Source of the DNA: Candidatus Poseidoniaceae archaeon
GTDB taxonomy: Archaea > Thermoplasmatota > Poseidoniia > Poseidoniales > Poseidoniaceae
Assembly (NCBI GenBank): GCA_022425185.1
Contig: JAKMFY010000048.1
Coordinates: 1-5,392, forward strand
Direction: 5' to 3'
DNA: 5,392 nucleotides
The notes below the pieces were generated by a model. The model worked only from the letters and a program-made list of their open reading frames with translations, searched no databases and was not told the origin of the DNA. This document shows positions 1 through 5,392 of this stretch, piece after piece (within the stretch, counting starts at the first letter, position 1; every line of letters begins with the position of its first letter). Position numbers and translations under genes: made by a program.

Positions 1-202
1 ATGATAGATTGAGACATTCAATGGTCAGGTTTTGAAGAGACGGGAATGATTCTTCTTCCATGCTATCAAATGTGGCTTCTGGAAAGAGGTTAACCACAGC
101 TTCTGAAATTTTGGTACCATCATCTCCGGGTTTCAAAATCGTTGTCAATGAGATGGAAATACCTTCATCTCTGCCATTATAGGTTAATGGTTTGATGTCC
201 AT
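1..202 (-). CDS. UPF0201-like (DUF54/COG1931) protein, C-terminal part off the left edge
   Basis: Read on the minus strand, an open frame starts at the ATG whose complement lies at 200-202 and stays open to position 1, giving 67 visible residues. After about 13 N-terminal residues comes a predicted beta strand (ISISLTTILKPGDDG), then a helix leading into the signature-like EAVVNLFPEATF at residues 34-45, then a second strand-like stretch, LQNLTIECLNLS. The order of strand, P-x-x-D-like turn, helix ending in NLFP-[DE]-A and then another strand is the pattern I know from the archaeal UPF0201 family, small proteins of RNA-binding-like fold and unproven function. The frame is also open upstream of 202 to a stop inside the neighbouring gene, but 202 is the only ATG in it and places the first strand where the family has it. 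The protein is cut by the window edge, so the C-terminal half, where the family is also conserved, cannot be checked. Family assignment is moderate; that the frame is coding is likely. Confidence 0.6.
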   Translation of the reverse strand, partial: MDIKPLTYNGRDEGISISLTTILKPGDDGTKISEAVVNLFPEATFDSMEEESFPSLQNLTIECLNLS

Positions 203-279
203 GAGTAGAGGGATGCATAAACCGCTTTTCAATCTGCTTCTAAGGTGAAGAGTCAAAACCACATCTTCGATGTCGATGT
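203..279. promoter_or_regulatory. Divergent intergenic spacer, presumed two-way promoter region
   Basis: These 77 bp separate two genes that point away from each other, so promoters for both should lie here or just inside the coding ends. No clear archaeal TATA box stands out. The best AT-rich candidates are GCATAAAC at 215-222 on the plus strand and ATTGAAAAG on the minus strand (233 down to 225); the latter is about 26 bases upstream of the ATG at 202, which would fit a leaderless transcript. A GGTGA at 244-248 lies about 31 bases before the ATG at 280, too far to act as a ribosome-binding site, so the glycosyltransferase mRNA may also be leaderless or short-leadered. The promoter role is inferred from gene orientation. 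Confidence 0.35.
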
Positions 280-1305
280 ATGGCGGCAGAGCAAAACCCT
301 TGGCTTGCGACTGTCATCCCAGTTCTAAATGAGGAACATCATATTGGTAACTGCCTTTCGTCTTTGATATCTCAAACGCTTCCATCGAGCGAACATATGA
401 TTTTCGTAATCGATGGAGGATCAACAGATTCTACCGTATCCATTGTGAATGAATTGATTACTAAATCAAAGACAAACCATGGTCCTCAAATCGTGTTATT
501 ACACAATGAAAACAGATATGTTCCACATGCTCGAAATATGGCTTTAGAACATCTTCCTGAGAGTATTACTCACGTTCTTGAGTACAATGGACACATTGCA
601 TCTGACCCAGGACATTTGCTTCTGCTCAAATCAGAATGGGAACGTATTGCTAAACGATATCCGTTGCTGGCAGCATTGGGTTGCAAAGTGGTTGGTAGCT
701 CTCAGAAAAGTTCGACTGTTGAGTCTTTCATTGATGAAACGCTACAGAATCCTTTGGGTGGAGGTCCTGGACAATTTTCAACATTCACAAGAGAAGGCGA
801 GACCAAGACTCCAGCGTTTGCTCTGCACTTACGAACTGCTTTGGAAAAGGTGAATGGTTGGGATGAGCGGTTCATCACAAGTCAAGATAGTGATCTGAGT
901 ATGCGATTAATTAAGGAAGGATTCACGCTTTATCGCACTCCAAAAGTAGTGGTTGAGATGAAGCGCAGGACCTCTCTGATGTCTTGGTATCTCATGAGCC
1001 ATCGCTACGGTTTTTGGAGAAGTAAAGTGTTGATGAAACACCCTTCTAGGATCGTCTTTAGAGAATTTCTTCCTTTGTTTGGGGCTATGCTCACAATAGG
1101 ACTCTTTGTGTTTAGTTTCCAATGGTGGGTATTTCCTATTCTAACATACGCTTCTGCTCTGTTGTTATCTGGTATCTATTCTTCGAGAAAAGGAATATCC
1201 AATCTTCTAGGAGTTCCATTATGCCTTCTTATCCTTCACATTGGATTTACGATTGGACTTTTGGATGGTTCTGCTCGAAAGGGTCGAGCATCTCGAGATC
1301 GTTGA
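280..1305 (+). CDS. Family 2 glycosyltransferase, ExoA-like, with C-terminal membrane helices
   Basis: This 341-residue protein should transfer a sugar from a nucleotide-sugar donor to a lipid-linked or surface glycan at the cytoplasmic face of the membrane. The GT-A fold begins with ATVIPVLNEEHHIGNCLSSL (residues 10-29), followed by VIDGGSTDST (43-52, nucleotide-binding Asp45 and Asp50) and HARNMAL (83-89). A GGGPGQF loop (160-166) and GWDERF...QDSDLSMRL (193-210) match the acceptor and catalytic-base regions of ExoA-like enzymes. HRYGFWRSKVLMKHPSR (241-257) also fits that subgroup and leads into three hydrophobic segments (about 262-281, 283-301 and 309-329) with a basic tail. The oddity is residues 101-105, E-Y-N-G-H, where relatives usually have an Asp as in R-V-D-[AG]-H; the Asn codon is at 586-588. 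ATG 280 is the first possible start after an in-frame stop at 241-243. It is the first gene of a plus-strand run; the donor and acceptor cannot be told from sequence. Confidence 0.88.
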   Translation: MAAEQNPWLATVIPVLNEEHHIGNCLSSLISQTLPSSEHMIFVIDGGSTDSTVSIVNELITKSKTNHGPQIVLLHNENRYVPHARNMALEHLPESITHVLEYNGHIASDPGHLLLLKSEWERIAKRYPLLAALGCKVVGSSQKSSTVESFIDETLQNPLGGGPGQFSTFTREGETKTPAFALHLRTALEKVNGWDERFITSQDSDLSMRLIKEGFTLYRTPKVVVEMKRRTSLMSWYLMSHRYGFWRSKVLMKHPSRIVFREFLPLFGAMLTIGLFVFSFQWWVFPILTYASALLLSGIYSSRKGISNLLGVPLCLLILHIGFTIGLLDGSARKGRASRDR

Positions 1306-1341
1306 TGAACATGAATAGAGAATACATAAGAAGCATCGTCC

Positions 1342-1350
1342 GGAGTTGAT
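1342..1350 (+). promoter_or_regulatory. Strong Shine-Dalgarno site for the zinc-ribbon gene
   Basis: GGAGTTGAT matches the archaeal ideal GGAGGTGAT at eight of nine positions. Its GGAG core ends eight bases before the ATG at 1354. It supports that start and shows that this internal gene of the run is translated from its own ribosome-binding site. Confidence 0.7.
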
Positions 1351-1353
1351 AGC

Positions 1354-2289
1354 ATGACGACAAAGAAAACAACGGCAATTGGGTTGTTCCTCTTGCCTCT
1401 CTTTGTCATGGCGAGTTTACAGGTTGTTGTCGAACCATTAGGCGATATCATCGCTTTAGGATGGATTTACTTTTGCATTTGGTACGGTCTGGGAGCCTTG
1501 ATTGGATTCCTTCTTTACAAGCGGACTAAGGTGACAAAAGATCACGAATATCGACGTTTTGAAATCATGAAAAAGATGAAGAATGTTTACGAAGCAGAAT
1601 CCAAGGGTGTCTGGGAAAAAGATGTTGAACTCAGTTCAGACGTAGCCCTTGACAAAGACAAACTCAATTCAACTATAGGAACGTTTGATCGAGAGGCTCC
1701 TGAATTGCAAGTGAAGGAGGATGAAGATACGGAAGTACGTCTTCTTACAGAACAAGGTATTGTCCAAAAAGCGTCAAACCGTTTGTCTGGGAAATCAGAT
1801 TTTGATGGTGAGGAAATCGATTCAACAGTTGGTTCAGTTCGAAAGAAAAGTTGGATGGACGGAGTAATTGACAGCATCTACGGACTTTTCGGTAAGGACG
1901 TTGAAACCGAGCGTGAGGAGAAGAGACTGCAACGACTTCATTCGAACGCTCAACAATCTCCTGTTGTAGCCCAACGTCCTGTGGCACCAATCCAGAAAGT
2001 AAGGGAAACCTCCGAGAAGGAATCGAACGAAAGGGATACCATGACGTCCATGAGCGACGATGGTGGCGTCATCAGTTCAACCGAACAAAGCCTAAAACAA
2101 ATACCAGATGTGCCGGCTGTATCCAGTCAATCGATTGAATCAATGGCAATGCTTGGAACTGTTCAAACTCAGGCTCCATCTATGCAGATGCGATCATCTG
2201 GAGGATCCTTTGGATGTTCTGGATGTGGCTTTAGCAACCCTCCCGGTGAACGTTATTGTCAATCCTGTGGAACCACACTTTCATCCTAA
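1354..2289 (+). CDS. Two-helix membrane protein with long polar linker and C-terminal zinc ribbon
   Basis: I do not recognise a named family for the whole 311-residue protein. A short basic N-terminus (MTTKK) is followed by two hydrophobic segments, about residues 8-26 and 33-55, forming a membrane hairpin with a very short loop. The basic stretch KRTKVTKDHEYRR after the second helix puts both ends in the cytoplasm by the positive-inside rule. Residues about 57-287 are rich in Glu, Asp, Lys, Ser and Gln and look largely disordered, apart from a hydrophobic island, WMDGVIDSIYGLFGK (167-181), that could form an amphipathic helix. The end is a compact zinc ribbon, CSGCG...YCQSCG, with Cys288, Cys291, Cys302 and Cys305 (CxxC-x10-CxxC), close to the common archaeal zinc-ribbon domains. 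The start is supported by a strong Shine-Dalgarno site. It lies 48 bp after the glycosyltransferase and 22 bp before dnaJ, so it is probably co-transcribed with them. A scaffold or tethering role is only a guess. Confidence 0.85.
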   Translation: MTTKKTTAIGLFLLPLFVMASLQVVVEPLGDIIALGWIYFCIWYGLGALIGFLLYKRTKVTKDHEYRRFEIMKKMKNVYEAESKGVWEKDVELSSDVALDKDKLNSTIGTFDREAPELQVKEDEDTEVRLLTEQGIVQKASNRLSGKSDFDGEEIDSTVGSVRKKSWMDGVIDSIYGLFGKDVETEREEKRLQRLHSNAQQSPVVAQRPVAPIQKVRETSEKESNERDTMTSMSDDGGVISSTEQSLKQIPDVPAVSSQSIESMAMLGTVQTQAPSMQMRSSGGSFGCSGCGFSNPPGERYCQSCGTTLSS

Positions 2290-2298
2290 TCGTATCGT

Positions 2299-2303
2299 GA
2301 GGT
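2299..2303 (+). promoter_or_regulatory. Shine-Dalgarno site that decides the dnaJ start
   Basis: GAGGT is a perfect match to the core of the archaeal ribosome-binding consensus and ends eight bases before the GTG at 2312, the normal spacing. The competing TTG at 2342 is 38 bases away from it and has only a weak GGTGG nearby (2333-2337), so this site favours GTG 2312. Confidence 0.55.
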
Positions 2304-2311
2304 TTTAGTGG

Positions 2312-3475
2312 GTGGTCGCAGCCCAATGGATTGGTGGCACTTTGAGCGACAAGCGAGACTACTACGAAGTGCTTGACGTTGAACGCACTGCAACTGAAAA
2401 GGACTTGAAGAATTCATTCCGACGTCTCGCAAGGAAATATCATCCTGATCGAAGCGAAGAAGATGATGCAGAAAATAAATTTAAGGAAATTCAAGAAGCC
2501 TATGCTGTGCTCTCTGATTCAGAAAAAAGAGCTCATTACGATCGCTTTGGACATGATTCACCTGGAGGTAATCCCTTTGGAGGATTTTCTGGTGGTGGAT
2601 TTAATATAAATTTAGAAGACCTCCTTGGGGGTGATTTCTTCTCAGGCTTCTTCGGAGGTGGAGGAGGAGGCGGAAGACGCAGGGAGCGAAGAGGGTCGGA
2701 TATCCTCGTCCGACACAGTATCGATTTAGCAACTGTTATTTCTGGGAGTGATGAATCAATAGAACTCGATCTTCCAAGCGAATGCATCATCTGCAGCGGT
2801 ACTGGCGCCAAGGGAGGCAGTACGACCACATGTGATACGTGTCAAGGTCAGGGAAGAGTACGAGTTCGTCAACAAATAGGCCCGTTCGTCAATGAAGTCG
2901 TTCAGGACTGTCGTGAATGTGCTGGTGTAGGTTCGACAATAGATTCCAAGTGTGAAGATTGTTCAGGGCTTGGCCATAAAATAGAGTCGAAAACCATTCG
3001 GTTTTCAGTACCTCCTGGTGCGGAAGACGGGACCCGTCTTCGATTACGTGGTCAAGGTCAGCCTGCTGAACGGGGCCAAGGAAAGAATGGAGATTTACTC
3101 GTTGAGATTGAAGTTCTTACACATCCATGGTTTGAACGAAATGGTTCTGATTTGATTATGTCTCTTCCTCTAGGGTATCCTGATCTTGTACTCGGTACTA
3201 CAATCACACTCGACCATATTGATGGTAAAACGCTGGACATTGTCATACCTGCCAAGTCATCTGCTGGCCATACTCTTGAAATCAAGAAAAGGGGACTGCC
3301 TCGATTAAGGCGAAATGGAAGAGGAGATGTCATCGTACTTCTCAAATTACACATGCCTCGGTCTATTTCGAAAGCTGAAAAGAAACAATTGAAGGCAATG
3401 AAAGAAGGACTCAACCCAGAGGATCAATTGCAAACCATTCTTGACGATGCTGCAGATCGAAGAATCAATGGATGA
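2312..3475 (+). CDS. dnaJ: Chaperone protein DnaJ (type I/A J-domain protein)
   Basis: DnaJ stimulates the ATPase of the Hsp70 DnaK and delivers unfolded clients to it in the cytoplasm. The full domain order is present in 387 residues. The J domain (about 15-80) has RDYYEVLDV and the essential HPD at 44-46. A Gly/Phe-rich region follows (about 84-121), including a run of seven glycines. Four CxxCxGxG zinc motifs come next: Cys158/161, Cys174/177, Cys200/203 and Cys214/217, all intact. The C-terminal substrate-binding domains include VPPGAEDGTRLRLRGQGQ (233-250), GDLLVEIEVLTHPWFER and RGDVIVLLKL. The start is uncertain: GTG 2312 has a good GAGGT site but adds about ten residues (MVAAQWIGGT) not seen in typical DnaJ, while TTG 2342 would give the canonical-looking MSDKRDYYEVL. 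No dnaK or grpE is in the window. The stop directly abuts the stop of the convergent gene. The family is widely thought to have entered archaea from bacteria. Confidence 0.97.
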   Translation: MVAAQWIGGTLSDKRDYYEVLDVERTATEKDLKNSFRRLARKYHPDRSEEDDAENKFKEIQEAYAVLSDSEKRAHYDRFGHDSPGGNPFGGFSGGGFNINLEDLLGGDFFSGFFGGGGGGGRRRERRGSDILVRHSIDLATVISGSDESIELDLPSECIICSGTGAKGGSTTTCDTCQGQGRVRVRQQIGPFVNEVVQDCRECAGVGSTIDSKCEDCSGLGHKIESKTIRFSVPPGAEDGTRLRLRGQGQPAERGQGKNGDLLVEIEVLTHPWFERNGSDLIMSLPLGYPDLVLGTTITLDHIDGKTLDIVIPAKSSAGHTLEIKKRGLPRLRRNGRGDVIVLLKLHMPRSISKAEKKQLKAMKEGLNPEDQLQTILDDAADRRING

Positions 3476-5392
3476 TTATTCCTCTTCCAAAGAACGAGAA
3501 AGAGTCGTTGGAATTCTCATACCTCTTGGCTGTCCTCCAACATGGCCATTCAATTCAATGTCCACCTGAGTTCCATCCCCTTCAAGTTCAACGGTTAAGA
3601 AAATCATGGTTCCCTTAGCTATTGTATCAATGAATATTTCTTCACCTTGGTGCAGCAATCGAGGCTCTACGTTTGTTACGTTCCATGGACTTCCATGTGG
3701 AGCATCAAATCGGAATGCTGAAACTTCCCATGTCTCATCTGGAGTGTGTAAACCAATGAGCAAAGGCCAGTTCCCTGGCTCTTTTGAAAGACGCTGGTCT
3801 AGTTTCCAAATTGCTAAAGATGTTCCTTCTGTTGAATACGTTCTATCTGGAGTTCCCCATGACTCACATGCAGATTGCCATGGCAGTGTTGCAACCGCTT
3901 CTAGTGATTTAACAAGCGTCTTCCTCGTTTGCTTTGGAGATTCTGAGCCGCTGTCGAGCAATGCGGTGAGTATCTTCAAACGCTCACGTACAGCTCCCAA
4001 ACGGCGTCCTTTGGTACGCGTGGATTTGATTTTGTAGAACATAAATAAGGCAGGCAAAATCATTGCAAAGCCAAGAATCCAACGAACGACTATACCCCAG
4101 AGTTCCGCTTCTTCAGAAGGTGGGAACCAAGGTTCTTCACCCTCTTCTGTTGTCACTTTCGTGGTTGTGATTGTGTAGGATACGCTCTGTAATTCATTAC
4201 TCCACGTCTGATTTGCCAGAATGTTTTCATCTTTGTGTGTGAACTCGATAAGGTGCTTACCAGGGCCCACGTTGAGGTATATCTCTCCTTCATTTGAAAG
4301 AGGGTCGAATTCAATTGTATATTCTGCTTCGGTTCCATAGGTATCCTGGTTGAGTTCCCAGACCTTGACCAATAACTCTTGGTTGGTGGTTCGTATGACG
4401 ATGTGGACACGATGTAACGAGTCAACCCATCCATCAACGGACAAGAGGTATACATCTTTTTGATCCAATGCTGCCAACGTCAAAGCACCATCAAAATTAG
4501 CTGTATTTTCACTAACCAATATCGGCCAAGGATCAATATTATTGGGTTCTGTGGGGGTGAAATTTGGTGCATCAATACTCAAATTTCCATCAGTAAAAGA
4601 CTCGATAGATACGTCAACCCAGTGGACGTCAGATATAATTTTCAACATTGCCATTGAAGAATTTGGATATGCATACATACGTTTCACAGTATTTTTACTG
4701 ATCTCGATTTCAGGCATTGAGATCCAATTTGAACCCACCATTACACTCAATTCAACCTTGATGTCCTCGACCATTGGTGCTAGTCTCACAAAATTTGTTT
4801 CTTTGAAACTAAACGCTGTTTGAGATTGTGTATGGCCTATCTGTGTAAATGTGAACGTGTTATCATCAATTTGTTGTGTAAGTGATTTGGAATGGATCGA
4901 CCGCTGTAATGCGTAAGCGGACTCAGCCGCAGTTGTAGAAATTTTAACAATCAAGCGACCGTCTTCGAGGATGTCGATATATTCTGTTGATGTTAACAAA
5001 TCTGGATTGGTGCCAGTCGCAGATTCAATAAGTAGTGGAAGAGTTGTTTCCATTGTTGAATTTTGGAAGGAGAAATCAAACCGAATGTGATCTGATGTGT
5101 GGTGGAGTTTGAACTCAACGAGGTCTCCTTCTAAAACTTCAACAGCCCAATATTCTGGTGCTTCAGAACGGACTAACCCCGATTCAAACCAGTCAGATGA
5201 ATACGAACCAATAGATACGGTGTTTAGGTTCCCACGGTGAACGTCAACACATTCTGCGGATGAGACGCAACGTCCTTTGGAATCAAGATTGAAAGCATCT
5301 CCTGGTGCTGGACGCTGTGAAGGATGTTGAGAATCAGGTGCAACGAGGATTGAGGTTGTAATGGTCTCTGTTTCAACAGATGATATTGAAAT
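3476..5392 (-). CDS. Large membrane-anchored surface protein with PPC-like beta-sandwich domains, N-terminus off the right edge
   Basis: The minus-strand frame is open from the right edge (5392) to a TAA at 3478-3476, giving 638 visible residues. The ATG at 5053 is internal, because 113 in-frame codons lie upstream with the same domain style. In visible numbering, EYWAVEVLEGDLVEFKL (80-96) and, later, FDGALTLAALDQKDVYLLSV (about 300-319) resemble the G-x-L-x(3)-D-x(2)-D-V-Y core of bacterial pre-peptidase C-terminal (PPC-like) beta-sandwiches; each is followed by beta-rich sequence. Cys42 and Cys48 could form a disulfide outside the cell. An acidic Thr/Glu-rich stretch (about 406-429) leads to one membrane helix, GIVVRWILGFAMILPALFMF (432-451; about 4040-4099), then the basic KIKSTRTKGRR, which places the roughly 185-residue tail in the cytoplasm. 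The tail has a helical part and then beta-rich sequence ending in LEEE, with no catalytic motif that I recognise. A signal peptide would lie outside the window. A sensor, adhesin or cell-envelope structural role are all possible. Confidence 0.85.
   Translation of the reverse strand: MSISSVETETITTSILVAPDSQHPSQRPAPGDAFNLDSKGRCVSSAECVDVHRGNLNTVSIGSYSSDWFESGLVRSEAPEYWAVEVLEGDLVEFKLHHTSDHIRFDFSFQNSTMETTLPLLIESATGTNPDLLTSTEYIDILEDGRLIVKISTTAAESAYALQRSIHSKSLTQQIDDNTFTFTQIGHTQSQTAFSFKETNFVRLAPMVEDIKVELSVMVGSNWISMPEIEISKNTVKRMYAYPNSSMAMLKIISDVHWVDVSIESFTDGNLSIDAPNFTPTEPNNIDPWPILVSENTANFDGALTLAALDQKDVYLLSVDGWVDSLHRVHIVIRTTNQELLVKVWELNQDTYGTEAEYTIEFDPLSNEGEIYLNVGPGKHLIEFTHKDENILANQTWSNELQSVSYTITTTKVTTEEGEEPWFPPSEEAELWGIVVRWILGFAMILPALFMFYKIKSTRTKGRRLGAVRERLKILTALLDSGSESPKQTRKTLVKSLEAVATLPWQSACESWGTPDRTYSTEGTSLAIWKLDQRLSKEPGNWPLLIGLHTPDETWEVSAFRFDAPHGSPWNVTNVEPRLLHQGEEIFIDTIAKGTMIFLTVELEGDGTQVDIELNGHVGGQPRGMRIPTTLSRSLEEE

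Noticed and set aside
1284..1296. Small inverted repeat TCGAG-CAT-CTCGA near the end of the glycosyltransferase gene.
   Set aside because: The stem is only five base pairs, lies inside coding sequence and has no following T-run, so it is not a credible terminator or operator.
1305..1349. A 14-codon mini-ORF (MNMNREYIRSIVRS) whose ATG overlaps the glycosyltransferase stop as TGATG and whose end overlaps the next ribosome-binding site.
   Set aside because: The layout resembles translational coupling, but the peptide is very short, has no ribosome-binding site of its own that I can separate from the upstream coding end, and could easily arise by chance.
2656..2680. GGA/GGC-rich purine tract that looks like a simple repeat.
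   Set aside because: It encodes the normal glycine run of the DnaJ Gly/Phe region and is explained by the protein.
2536..2829. Minus-strand open frame opposite the Gly-rich and first zinc-motif region of dnaJ.
   Set aside because: The Pro-rich translation is simply the reverse complement of the glycine codons in dnaJ; it is a shadow.
3606..4037. A 143-codon plus-strand open frame opposite the surface-protein gene.
   Set aside because: It is antisense to a well-supported long frame, has no recognisable domain, and its composition is what the complement of the real gene would give.
1..5392. Search for CRISPR repeats, tRNA or rRNA genes, insertion-sequence ends or a defence cassette.
   Set aside because: No regularly spaced direct repeats, tRNA-like cloverleaf, terminal inverted repeats or transposase, nuclease or toxin motifs were seen; almost all of the window is occupied by the five genes listed.

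Overview
The window looks like ordinary chromosome from an archaeon, most likely a marine Group II/Thermoplasmatota-type euryarchaeon (inference). The grounds are moderate-to-low G+C, a left-edge fragment resembling the archaeal UPF0201 (DUF54) family, internal ribosome-binding sites close to the archaeal GGAGGTGAT consensus, and a large single-span surface protein typical of archaea. No mobile element, tRNA, rRNA or CRISPR array was seen.

Layout. (1) Positions 1-202, minus strand: the N-terminal part of a small UPF0201-like protein running off the left edge. (2) A 77-bp divergent spacer. (3) A plus-strand run of three genes: an ExoA-like family 2 glycosyltransferase with C-terminal membrane helices (280-1305), a two-helix membrane protein with a long polar linker and a C-terminal zinc ribbon (1354-2289), and a full-length DnaJ with all four zinc-binding CxxCxGxG motifs (2312-3475). 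The gaps are 48 and 22 bp, and the second and third genes have good Shine-Dalgarno-like sites, so co-transcription is plausible. (4) A long minus-strand gene (3476 to beyond 5392) whose stop codon directly abuts the dnaJ stop. It encodes a surface protein with at least two pre-peptidase-like beta-sandwich regions, one membrane helix and a cytoplasmic tail. Its frame stays open to the right edge, so the first methionine in the window (5053) is internal and not the start.

How the genes may fit together. DnaJ is the only clear chaperone; neither dnaK nor grpE is in the window. The zinc-ribbon protein just upstream should face the cytoplasm with its ribbon, so it could tether or present something near the membrane, but no function can be assigned from sequence. 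The glycosyltransferase probably acts at the cytoplasmic face of the membrane on a surface glycan or lipid-linked sugar; the usual DxD-like site reads E-Y-N-G-H, which makes its metal use and activity worth testing. I see no convincing new defence or mobile system here. The most useful observations are the altered glycosyltransferase motif, the zinc-ribbon/DnaJ pairing, the zero-gap convergent gene ends and the under-called surface protein.
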